A stretch of 64,000 nt of DNA. Source: Bursaphelenchus xylophilus (lineage: Eukaryota > Nematoda > Chromadorea > Rhabditida > Aphelenchoididae). The notes below the pieces were generated by a model that worked only from the letters and a program-made list of their open reading frames with translations, ran no database searches and was not told the origin of the DNA. The DNA lies in assembly GCA_904066235.2 (NCBI GenBank), contig CAJFCV020000006.1, positions 2,108,001 through 2,172,000 on the forward strand, read 5' to 3'. The position numbers and the translations under genes were made by a program. Shown in pieces: positions 1 to 11,653 of the stretch (positions are counted from its first letter, which is position 1; every line of letters begins with the position of its first letter).

Positions 1-3000
1 GATTTTTTGGCCAAAAAGTCTGAAAAGTCATCATTTTTTGGTGGAAAAAGTTTTTCGCCAATATCTTTGTGAATTTTTGGTGGAAAACATTGATTTTTTC
101 AGAGAATACTTCAATTGACATCTAAAATAAAATTCCTACTTCTAGATAGTCAAAATCAAAAAAAATTTTTTTTTTAATTTTTTCAAAATTTCAATTTTAA
201 CTTCAAAAATCGAAATTTTTGCTGCAAAGCGCGAGTCGAAAATTTTGCGTATGTCTTGTAAAGACATCAGGTAAATTTACACCAAGTTTCATCGAAATCG
301 ACCTCTTCAATTTCGAGTAATACCCAAAAATCCACTTCCGACCCTCTAATTCCAATATTCCGCCCGCCGCCCTCATAATTCCTCGAATTTAACACGTACG
401 TCGACATTACCACAATATTTGGAATGTAACACCTGTACTCCGAACCGAGAAAGTAAGGAGAATGAAGTTTGGCGTCGAAAGTTTAAGAAGTTTTCGCTCG
501 GTTCGGGCAACATCTAGTGTAATATCGGAAAAGGCCGCGTTCCAACGTCGAGAAGGCACGTAGAAAAAACGGTTGATAAGGAAAAGATGAGTGATTTATG
601 AGTGTCTATATGGACGAAAACTTTGGACAATTTGTGAAATTATTTTGGGAGAAAAATTATATTGTAGTAGACGGACAAGTGGACCAAAAATAATGTAAAA
701 AATGAATGTTTTTGGAATTGTTTTTGGGTGAAAATGAAAATACAGAGTACAACAAGCCTAAGCAAGGCCTTAAAGGTATATAAATCGAATAAAAAATTAG
801 CAACAATTCGAAAAAACCAAAATTTTGGAAATTTTTTGCCAAAAATTGATGATTTTTTGATATTTCATCAAGGCGATTTTCGCTAGAAAATATAAGTATT
901 AGTTATTGAAAACACTATAAATAGCATGCAAATAGTACTTCACATCAATTCAGTAAAAAAAATTTTCAAAAATTATTGAAAATCAAAATTTTTTGCATAA
1001 AATCACCAAAAAATTGGTTTTGCCATAAAATTTTTTTCGTTGCAAAAAATCACAAGGCCATATCCGCGCTTACTCACCAGTCCAAAGGACTGTTTTTTCA
1101 CCAAAAAATTTCGCGAAAAAACCGTTCGCACTGTGCGTCAGCGACCAGAATAGACGGGCTTCTCCAAGTTTCCAAGACCATTTCCTCAGGGCATTAATCT
1201 GAAAAAAACAGAAAAATATTACATACGCAAATCCTGAAGCACGCAATGGCATTATTTTCGATATGTTCAAGTGCGTAATTCGGCGAGATTTACAGTAATT
1301 TTAAACAGGAAATTTGGGGATTACACGCACTGTGCAGAGGGAAAAAAGAGGGGAAAAACGGGGAAATAAGGTAAACTACGACGAAAAAATATATAACTTT
1401 TTATTCAGAGCCTCTTAAAATTTGTCTAAACACACTTTTTTTCCTAAAATACGACCCAAATTAACCTTATTTTACCTTATTTTAGACATCAAAATTAAAT
1501 TTTTTTTAAATTTTTTTTGTCATATCCCAAAATGTCATCAAAAATTTTCGTTAAGCTTCGATTACGTCAGATTGAATAATATTTTTCACAACGACATCGC
1601 GCCAACATTACAAAAAACGAGCCCCGGAGTTGAGAAAGTTCCCGGCCCGAACAGGTGCGGATTGACGTCAAAAAAGGGGACGGGAATTGTATTTTTCGAA
1701 TGTAAACAGAACATGTGGATGGAACGATAAGATAATCTGGTTAGGGCAGACCGGAAATTGCTGGTGAATTCGACAATAATTTGGAAATATTCGGGAAGGA
1801 AAAAAATCGTAAAAAAATGTAAAAAAACCAAAATTCATCGAAAAAATCGGTGTAAATATCCGAACAATATCTCAAAGACATATTTCTGACTTTATGAACC
1901 CTTGCACTTTACTGTAGGTTGATGAAAAATGCAATTATTTGAATAAAATTATATTATACTTGGTAATCGGGCTTAATCCTTTCCGGACCCAAAAATTTGC
2001 AATTGTAATGGCCAATTCGGAAAATTGTATAACTCGTGTTCTTGCTAGACCTTTTGTCGCACAAAACATTGAGAGTTTTGTATATTACACATTTCCCTTT
2101 GAATGGGACACCCATTTCCTCCCACACATCCTTATCTAATGGGTCTAAGATAATATAATTGAAAACCGCCTGAAATTTGAAGTTTATGTGGAGATCATGG
2201 TGTCAAAATAAAGCTAAATATAAATATAATCCAGTAAATGATTAGGCAGATATGTAAATTGCAGGAGTTTTTCAGAACAAGCCTTTTCGTGGCGGGACCC
2301 AGATTTTTTTGAAAACTTTTTTTGTCCCGCCGCGAAGGCTTTTATTGATAAGGTAGTGGTAAATAAGTGATAGATATAAAATTTAGAAGCAATCAGCTTC
2401 AAATTGAACGAAATTACAAGTCTCAGCTCCAAAAATTTTAGTAGTTACAGCCAATTTTAAAATCTCATCTAATTTTCACCCAGACCCATAAAAACTACCG
2501 AAAATACGTGCTAAAAACATCATTACTGAATACCCAAAACACGAGAGAACATTACATAGTCTGCCCTTTCAATAGATTCGTCCTTTTCGTCTGACATTGC
2601 TCGTTAATACGGGACAAGAGTTCATTTACAGGCTCTTTCTCATGAATTTTTCTATTAAACACGCCCACAACTCTGAAGCATATCATTAAGACTACAAAGT
2701 AAGTTTTTTATAGCGTTTGACTGACTTTGAAACACTCGAAATTCGCTAAATCCAAATTTGGAATATTAGGGCAAAAAGTATCAAAACGTATCCAAAAAGT
2801 ATCCAAAAAGTATCAATGAGTGTTTTTGAGGTTTTTTTTAAGGAAAATGGGAGAAAATGCCGAAAAAACATTTAGAAGACATATATTACATCAAAACCCA
2901 TCAAAAACAAGATTAAAATAACATCTCATAACATTCAAAAGTGTAATGTTAAAACAAATGACCTCCGGCGGTTTCATTGAAAGGGAAAATAAAAAATGAA

Positions 3001-4246
3001 TTAATGTAAAAATCAATGTTCAGGTGCCATCTCGATCATGTGACGCGTTTTATTATCTGATAACGGCTTTAGAAGACAAAAAACTTTGGTTTCATGATAA
3101 AAAGTGGTGGAATTTTGGTTCAAAAACAAAATTTCTGGACTTTGAACTGCCTGAAATTTTGTGGAAGCTACAGAAATAACGCAAGAGTTTATATCTCGTA
3201 TCTTACAAGGCCTAAATTGCATTTTTTATGCAATTTTTGGGCGAAAAAATTTACGGATTTTTCACAAATGCCCTGAGGCAATTTGAAAATTTTTTATGAA
3301 AGACTGTAACTAGAACCTTTAGACTCTCCAATGATACCATAACCACCCAAATCCACCTTCATTAACACTTTGAAAATTCGAATTTTTCAAGGGCGTCTCC
3401 AAAAAACAGATGATAAAAGGCTCTAAAAAATATCCCAAAATTCCGATCAAAAAATGGAGCACTAAAGTAACCCCGTATCACCAGAACATTCTCCAGCATT
3501 TATCATCCACTTGCACACATTCCATGATAAGAGAAATGAGCGAAAAAAAGTTGTGCGATCAAAAGCCGACCCGCCAAACATTAATTTACGATCAAATGTC
3601 GTATGAACAAAAAAACGTCGCGAAACATCGGGAAAAACGTTGAGAAACGGAACTCTTGTGGGCTATATTGAATACGTATGCTATAAACTTCAAGTTGAAA
3701 AACGTTTTTTTAAGTTTAGAAGTTTTCGCGGCGGGACCCAGGAATTTGAAAAAACTCGGATTTTTGGTAAAAAAATAGGATTTTCTATTGGATAGTGGAT
3801 GAATTTAAATAAAATTAGAGTTGGTATAAGATTTTCATTATATATTTTACTATTTGAAATACCAAAGTGACCTTTTTGAAAGCTTTTCCCCTAAAAAATA
3901 TCAAAAAATCCTTCAAAGACCCAAGTTTTTTCAAAAAATCCAGTGTTAACCCTCAAAATAAATCAAAATCAAACTCCAAAATGCCTTCACAACCTTTTAC
4001 AGACCCCACCAACTCTATACAAAACAAGAAACCCTCCGCTCAACCCTTCATTTTTACTCCAGCTCCGCTCCAACACCTCTATAGTCATCCTCAAAAAACA
4101 AAAAAAAAAAGTTTAGCGAAGAACCAAAAAAAAAACGAAGAGGGAGAGTAGTCGAATCAAAAATCCCCGCATTAAAACCGGAAGCTCCTAAAATTGCGCT
4201 TTCATCACAAAAAACACACACCACCGCATTCCTTTCGCTTTCTCAG
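1..4246. other. No gene recognised
   Basis: AT-rich sequence with A- and T-runs, an isolated CACTGTGCGTC motif near 1127 and CGGGACCCAG motifs near 2297 and 3734 (the dispersed CGTGG(T/C)GGGACC family). A slightly GC-richer patch at 390-560 has no splice or coding pattern. The short open frames here have no coding character. Confidence 0.5.
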
Positions 4247-4328
4247 CTTGCTTCCTCCAAGTTTGCGGTAATTATCTGCTCGGAGGTGCGGAAAATGAGC
4301 GAATCCTGCGGATTTTGCAAGGAAATCG
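4247..4328 (+). other. Candidate isolated coding exon
   Basis: A pyrimidine-rich acceptor (CGCTTTCTCAG) is followed by 82 nt open in one frame, including an ATG that reads MSESCGFCKEI, and by a good donor GTAAGT. The peptide has a Cys-x-x-Cys that could begin a zinc-binding domain. I could not find a partner exon upstream or downstream, so it may be a first exon of an unseen gene, a relic or chance. Confidence 0.2.
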
Positions 4329-4689
4329 GTAAGTGCACCAGCAAGGGGGTCGAGAAAAACAGGATGCGGCGAGGAAAAGGTAGTATTCATATCGGATATA
4401 CAAGGATTTTGAGGGAAAAACAAAAGGGAGAAAGGTGACCTAAAGTAATATGGTTGTAAAAAATTTTTGGTAAGGGATTGAAGAATAAGCAATACACCGT
4501 TGGAAAGACAATGAGTCAGTGGTGTTAGAAAAAATAGACCTTTATATAAGGGGCCCTACTATAGATAATACAAACACATTTTTTAGGGTATCTTCAAAAA
4601 AAATTTTTTTCCTAAAAAATAGTCATAAGTCAGTAGCCATATAATATAAATGGCGAAAAATGCTTTTATAATAAGCAAATACCGTAGTT

Positions 4690-4980
4690 TATAAACCCTA
4701 TAAATATCTTCCCTTCCCGGTCCTCCCTCACCCCACTTTTTGCCAATTTTTTTCCAAACCTCATCTAGTGTCTAAAACAATATCAAAAACCTCTCCTAAT
4801 CCGTCCATTATCTTTTTCTAAATAAAAATAAGCCTACCATGCCGAAACAACATGTCGTATTTTACATACCTTACCAACAACTTCCCCTCATGGTCCTCCC
4901 TTACCCCACTTTTCCCACTTTTTTCCAAACCTCATCTAATGTCTAAAACAATATCAAAAACCTCCTCTAATCCCTCCAAA
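4690..4980. repeat. Tandem duplication of about 165 bp
   Basis: GGTCCTCCCT(C/T)ACCCCACTTTT and TCTAAAACAATATCAAAAACC occur at 4718-4795 and again at 4890-4970. No coding signal. Confidence 0.6.
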
Positions 4981-5585
4981 GCGACCTCCAATCATCTCTA
5001 ATTGACATTGCACTTCAATTAACAGTAATTTCCTCTCTCGCGATTTGTTTTTCAACCCCTCTATTCCTGCGATTGAAGTCCAAAATCCGGGATTAAAAAT
5101 AAATGTCCGAGTGGGAGGAATGAAAATAAAAAATCTCTTCGCAGAAGAACCATATCTTAACCGATTTATACAGGAATACAATATACGTGGGGGGAAGTTG
5201 AATTCCCGGAATTTCCGAACGTGTCTATTGATTCGAGAGATTATTAAGTCGGCCCGAATGTATAAACATTCCCATTTGTTTGATCGGAAATGCACCTTGT
5301 GATTCGGTGTTCAATTCAGGGTAGACTGTTATAATCCTGGGAATTTGCGAAGAGATTATTGACCATTTTACATAAGGGAAAATGTCTTGAGTGGGATGAG
5401 AGTAAACAAAGGTAAAAACAAATTTAGAAAAATAAAACAATTTTTTTTGATTTACCAAAAAACTGGGCAAAATGAATGGCCAAAAAATGGGGCAAGAAGG
5501 GATCGGATAGGAATAGATATATATTAGTGTAATACTACATAGTATAGCTATAAAATACTATATGGAACAGCCCTTTACCATCTAC

Positions 5586-6985
5586 CGCCTAAGAGTAGCA
5601 CAAACTTTTTTTGGATAAGATCAAAAAATTGATGACCTAAAATAAGGTCGATTTTTTCTCTTGAATCAAGACCGTCAAAGCATAACTTTTATAAGCAAAT
5701 TATTAATAAAAAATAAGCTTCAAAATTATATAGAAATCATTGGTCATCAATGACGCATCATCAAGATATCAGCATATTAACCATGGCGACTTTTATCCAA
5801 ATATCACTCAAATTTCACGCTAAATTTCCAGCTCTCCAAGAACACCTTAGATTCCAAATGTTTAAAGATCAATCCATAGCCCCTCAGGCTATACTTTACC
5901 CATCAAATCCCCCAAATTATTGCGCAATACGCACTATAACTACGATATCAGCAAATAATTTCCCCGCATATAATGGAACATTAAATTACCCAGGAAGAAT
6001 GGGCGATTGCGTGGAACTGGAGCACAACTATTCACCGCAAAGTGGGATAATAAACGAGCAGAGGGATGAGGAAAGAGTTGTGGGGGGAATCGCGAAGACC
6101 GAGGGCTAATCGAATTAGAGCTGCAAGAGGCGATGACTTAACCGACATCTTGGCGGCAGATGCTGCGATTTGAACGCATTTTGGAGACTTTACGGATAAA
6201 TTACATGTTCGCACGTAAATAGTAACAAATCTCCGCAATTTGTGTTACGTTTTTGTCATGACAACACCAACGTATTATCTTGTTTTGATGCCGCGTTTGT
6301 GCAGACATGTTCTTTGCCTCGTCTCCAAGCGACCTTTCATATTGTTATACAAATGGTTAAAAATTTAACAATTTTGCTGTACTTTCAGCAATTTTTTGAG
6401 CAAAACACGACAAAATAAAAACCGTAAAAATAGCCTCCGGCAGTTTATAGATAAAAACACAAAAAGTCGCAAACCAAAAGTAGACCGCAAAGAAGCTGTC
6501 AAAAGTAGGGTAAGAGGAGACCAGTAAGGCAAAAAGTTTATACTGCCGTATTTTGTAGTAAATTTAATACAAAACGGTATATAACACGTGCATTTCCGAT
6601 TCTTTGTCTTCGAGCACCATCAAGTTCTTTTTGAACAGATCAAAGAATTGATGACCTAAAACAAGGTCGATTTTTGGTATTGAATCAAAGTAATGAAAAC
6701 CCTCCTATTACTTGCAAATAATAAGTATAAAATACGCTACAAAACACGCCAAAACTTTTCTGATAATACTAACGTATCCTCAAGATATCGGCATATTTTC
6801 CATATTATCCATGACACCAGTAGTGTAAAATAACTCGATTTTTTCCTATTGTTCCAAAAGATTTGAAACAAATCTATTATCAGTAAATATCAAGTGAACA
6901 TTGTGCTTCAAAACGAGCTATAAAGTGTTGTTCATTTTTGTTTAACCGCCGAGATATCGCATATTATCCATGACAATGTTTGGAC
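5586..6985. repeat. Diverged direct repeats (GATGACCTAAAA / AAGATATCRGCATATT)
   Basis: Two copies of a block with GATCAAA(A/G)AATTGATGACC and CAAGATATC(A/G)GCATATT, at 5586-5790 and 6610-6830, then a third weak copy ending near 6985. Unrelated sequence lies between the first two. Confidence 0.5.
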
Positions 6986-7635
6986 CAGATCCCCCCAATT
7001 TAAAAATAGATTCTTGGCCATATTAGCATTCTAAAAATATAGCAGACTATAGTCCACTATATTTGTAGAATGTTTCTTCAAAAAACCTCTTAAAATTCCA
7101 AAGAGTTTCCGGAGTTTAACGCCTTGAAAAGCCCCTGAAAGAGCGCCATGGAGACAAAACATAATAATCGCAAAAAACCTCGAAGAATTATAAATCAAAG
7201 AGTAAAGTAAAAGGAAACCCAGAGAATTTCAAGTAGTTTAAGAGGCGAACTGGAGTTGCAACGTTGTAAACGTATAGTTAAAGTCATCATGACGTGGAAA
7301 AAGGAAGTTAAAGTTTGGGGTTAAAAAGGGGGTAGGTTAATAGTTAAAAATGGGCTGAGAACTTGCTGAAACTTGGTGAAAAAAAGACTAAGATTTTTAT
7401 GACATATTGGAGAAATATAGAGCCTATATCTTGCAGAAATAAATTGAGATTTTAAAGCCAAAATTATCTAAAAATCATCGTATGACCTAACAGAAGAAGT
7501 AGCTCAGATTTTGATAAAACTTGGCATAAACTTAAAATAATTTTTTTCAGAGACATGCAAGACTCCTAGTTCGAGCTTTGTTGAAACAAACCGAGATTTT
7601 TAGCTCAAAAAATGTTTAAAATGGGACAGTTTTGG

Positions 7636-8033
7636 TAAAAGTTCCTTATTTTGGCCACAACTTACGACTTTGCGGAAACTGTTTGGAATTAGCCCAAATT
7701 TAGCGTGCACGCTGAATTCATCGTTGTCAATGCCCGGACAGTGGATTTAGTTAGTGAGGTACCTTCTTTTTTACGTACCACCTTACCCTTCAAAAGCGGC
7801 TGCAGCCTGTGATTTTACACTTTATACGATGAAACATGTCCGGCACTAAAACTTATTGCCTCCGTATGGAACTAAATGAGTTGTCATGTCCTTCGTAGGT
7901 ACCCTTAAAACTATAGAGCTATTATAGTAATTCAGTGCCAGCTAAGTGGAAGCGTTTTTTTTTCTTTTAGTGCCCAAGCGTGGGCGCAGTTCGCGGAGTA
8001 CCTTTGTTGTGGCCAGAATAAGGAACTTTTTCC
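7636..8033. repeat. Foldback with AAGTTCCTTATT(T/C)TGGCC ends
   Basis: AAAGTTCCTTATTTTGGCCAC at the left and GTGGCCAGAATAAGGAAC at the right, about 400 bp apart. The interior includes a single TTTATACGATGAAACATGTC motif at 7834-7853. Confidence 0.55.
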
Positions 8034-9555
8034 ACAATTTTTCGCGAATTTTGTCATGAAAAGTCTCTTGTTTATTTCTACCGTAGAGTGTAATATTTTC
8101 AAACAAAAAAAATCTTCAAAAAATAAAATAATGAGCCTTCCCTTATAAGCTTTTATAAGCTTTATTTGGATTTCTTCCTCAAAACAAATCTCAAAAATCC
8201 CCCTCTCTAATTACGTGACCGTCATGACGCAACAACAGCGTGAGACAATAAGCGAAAAAAACTCGCCGTGAATCCGACACGTAACGATGCTGGAGGGGAG
8301 ATCGTTATCGGCAAAAATGCGTAACGGCGTTGGACACAGTCATCGGAAACTCACGGAAAAGGTGGGGAAAGAAAGGAAAAAAGGTTGAAAATGAAAAAAA
8401 ATTTGGTAAAATACGACCTGAGTTTTATGCGGCAAATTTTTTTTACCGTGTTTCACTGATTTTTTTCAAAAAAAATATTGGGATTTTTCGATCAAAAAAT
8501 CGAATTTTTCACATTTTTTGGTGAAAAATTTTGAAGGTTTTGGTAAAGAGGTAGCTAAAAATTTTGCGTAAATCATAAAAAAAAAATTTAATTCTAATTT
8601 TTTCATAAAATTCTGAGACAAAAAAAAATATAAAAAATCTCAAAAATAATGCAATTTTTTGACTTAAAAATCTCATCAGTTTTATCAAAAAGAAATGTAA
8701 AAATCTCAAAAATGAATTTAAAAAAATTTTAAACCTTTTTTTACGCCAAGTTCAAACAAAATTTTTTTTAAATTCGAAAAATTTTTAAAATTAAAAAAAA
8801 TCAAATTTTTTTAAAAAATAAAATCAAAATTTTTACCACAGTAAACCCCCCACAAACACCCCATTAACCCGCTGAAAGCCCTCTGTTTCCAACCCCGGTT
8901 TCAGGAGGGGCGTTTAAACTTGCAGACATTGTTTTGCTGACGTTGAGCACAATTATCTGATCGCTCCAAAAAAATTTCTGGTTTCCGAAGCCTGTTCATG
9001 GATGCAAAAAAGTGGGGGGTATAAATCGGCTTGCGCTGCAACGGAGGAGATGAGCTTTCGTTCATCTGCGTGCCGATGGTCATCCGACAAACTTTTTGGG
9101 GGTTTAATTAAAAAATTTTTTTTTAAATAACTTACAAAATTTTTTTTTGAATATAAAAAATCAAAATAAATATTAAATTTGTCAAAATTCCTCTCAAAAA
9201 TGATCAAAAAATTGTTAAAAAAGGTAAAAAAATCCAAAAAATCTCAAAAATTTACGTCCTCTAATTTCGAAATAAAAAGTTTCAGGCCAGTTTCTACCAC
9301 AAAAGATAATGTTTCCACAAAAAATCAATTCTTTCTGCACGAAACTGCCAGAGAAATGGGACTTCATTTGTCAGCGAATCTTCGGTCTCAAGGCCATTCC
9401 GAGCCCACATGACCACCGTTTTTTCTCTCCGATCAGTCCATCTGATATCACTTTTAAAAGAAAATCAAGATTGCAATCAAATTTTTCGGATTACCAAAGA
9501 AAAGAAATAACAAAATATCAGACATTTTTTTTTGATAGTCCACTGATAAAGTCGT

Positions 9556-10641
9556 TAGAGTGATTTCCAGCGTTTGCACTGTGCAGAAAAAGTCAGGGTG
9601 CGAGCTACAGCCCGAAAAAGCCTATTGCACAGTGCAAAAACAGTAAATTGCACAGTGCAAATTGAACTTTTGTTTTCGCACGGTGCATGTCGCTGGAGGA
9701 ATTTTTGGCGTTTGCACTGTGCAGAAAAAGGCAGGGTGCGAGCGACAGCTTTGCACAGTGCAAAAAGCCGAAAATTGCACAGTGCAAAGTGAACCTTTGT
9801 TTTCGCACAGTGCATGTCTCTAGAATGATTTTTGGCGTTTGCACTGTGCAGAAAAAGTCAGAGTGCGAGCGACAGCCCGGAAAAACCTATTGCACAGTGC
9901 AAAAAACCGAAAATTGCACAGTGCAAAGTGAACTTTTATTTTCGCACAGTGCATGTCGCTGGAATGATTTTCGGCGTTCGCACTGTGCAGAAAATGTCAG
10001 AGTGCGAGCTACAGCCCGAAAAAAGCCTATTGCACAGTGCAAGAAATCGAAAATTGCACAGTGCAATGTGAACTTTTATTTTTGTACGGTGCATGTCGCT
10101 GGAGTGATTTTCGGCGTTTGCACTGTGCAGAAAAAGTCTGAGAGCGAGCGACAGCCCGAAAAGGCCTATTGCACAGTGCAAAAAGCCGAAAACTGCACAG
10201 TGCAAAGTGAACTTTTATTTTCGCACAGTGCATGTCGCTAGAGTGATTTTCGGCGTTTGCACTGTGCAGAAAATGTCTGAGTGCGAGCGACAGCCCGAAA
10301 AAGCCTATTGCACGGTGCAAAAAGCCGAAAATTGCACAGTGCAAAGTGAACTTTTGTTTTCGCACAGTGCATGTCGCCGGTTTGATTTTTGTCGTTTGCA
10401 CTGTGCAGAAAAAATCAGGGTGCGAGCGACAGCCCGAAAAAGCCTGTTGCACGGTGCAAAAAGCAAGAAATTGCACAGTGCAAAGAGAACTTTTGCTTTC
10501 GCACAGTGCATGTCGCTGGAGTGATTTTCGGCGTTTGCACTGTGCAGAAAACGTCAGAGTGCGAGCGTCAGCTTTGCACGGTGCAAAAACAGTAAATTGC
10601 ACAGTGCAAAGTGAACTTTTGTTTTCGCACAGTGCAGAAAG
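9556..10641. repeat. Tandem array, eight units of about 139 bp with TGCACAGTGCA palindromes
   Basis: Starts of successive units (TTTGCACTGTGCAG) fall at about 9572, 9711, 9838, 9977, 10117, 10256, 10394 and 10533, a period of 138-140 bp with one unit of 127. Each unit carries about four GCACNGTGC palindromes. The long open frames on both strands are a by-product of the repeat. The same palindrome drives the array at 35.6-36.2 kb. Confidence 0.9.
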
Positions 10642-10781
10642 TCACAAAATCCCTCCAGCGACTTTGTGAACGACTGGTATAAACAAAACATGTCAAAACG
10701 TCCCCATTTTGCCCTATTTTTCTACTTTTCAAACGTCACGCGTCTTTTTTGGGAGAAAAAAATAATAAAAAATAAGAAAAA

Positions 10782-11653
10782 TACAGGGTGTACCAAATTC
10801 GGTGCCCGATTTTAATTGGCTATAACTTCTTTAATTTTGGGCCAAATTGAAAAAATTTTTTTTCCCCAGAATCCCCAGACAACCCCATTTTGTCTGATAC
10901 CAAATATGTTATACATAGGTAAGTGTCATCTACAGTTATTGGATTTATTCTTGAAGTTCATTTTTTTGGTCGTTTTTCGGTTGTTTTTTCGGCCTTTCCC
11001 GGTGTGTCCGAAAATGGAGTACGGTGTGGAAGAAAAAGCTTGGTCTGTGGCTTGGTATGGCAAATACGGTTCGCCGATAAATGTTCAAAGGGAATACCGG
11101 ATGAAATACGGACGTAAGGCTCAACCCAGATCGTAAGACATTTCGGCGTTGGTGGAATACCTTGAGATTGGCAGCGTTAAGAGGAAACAAAAAAAGCAGG
11201 AAAGATGGGTACGAACCTAGCTGAAAATGGAAGAAGTTTTGTCAAAATTCCGAGAAAATCCGCATATGAGTACACGAAGTTTGGCCAGAACCGAGGGAAT
11301 GCCTTCACTAAGGACCATTCGACGAACTCTGGAGGTTGATCTTCACTTTTTGTGCTTATTCTCATCGTCGATTTTCAGGAGGGGAAATTCCACCGTATTT
11401 TTCTTCCGCACCGTACTCCATTTTCGGACACACCGGGAAAGACCGAAAAAACAACCGAAAAACGACCGAAAAAATGAACTCCAAGAATAAATCGAATAAC
11501 TGTAGATGACACTTACCTATGTATAACATATTTGGTATCAGACAAAATGGGGTTGTCTGGGGATTCTGGGGAAAAAAAATTTTTTCAATTTGGCCCAAAA
11601 TTAAAGAAGTTATAGCCAATTCAAATCGGGCACCGAATTTGGTACACCCTGTA
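10782..11653. mobile_element. Dead Tc1/mariner-like element with transposase HTH fragment
   Basis: Begins TACAGGGTGTACC and ends with its inverse GGTACACCCTGTA; the inverted repeats extend roughly 200 bp on each side. TA at the termini fits the Tc1/mariner target duplication. Between the arms, plus-strand frames carry pieces of a transposase N-terminal helix-turn-helix region: 11020-11133 (WSVAWYGKYGSPINVQREYRMKYG) is continuous for about 38 codons, and 11227-11340 holds an MSTRSLAR segment. The catalytic DDE/D part is missing, so the copy is non-autonomous. Confidence 0.75.

Larger units (their letters stand above)
4329..9555. other. No gene recognised; diverged repeats
   Basis: Holds the repeats listed at 4690, 5586 and 7636, a GC-richer patch at 6000-6240 and a TATAAA-like site near 9018 without any gene behind it. 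8500-8830 is almost pure A/T. Confidence 0.45.

Noticed and set aside
9687..10602. Long open frames (up to 191 codons) on both strands
   Set aside because: They lie wholly in the 139-bp tandem array, occur in several frames and on both strands, and encode only the repeat.
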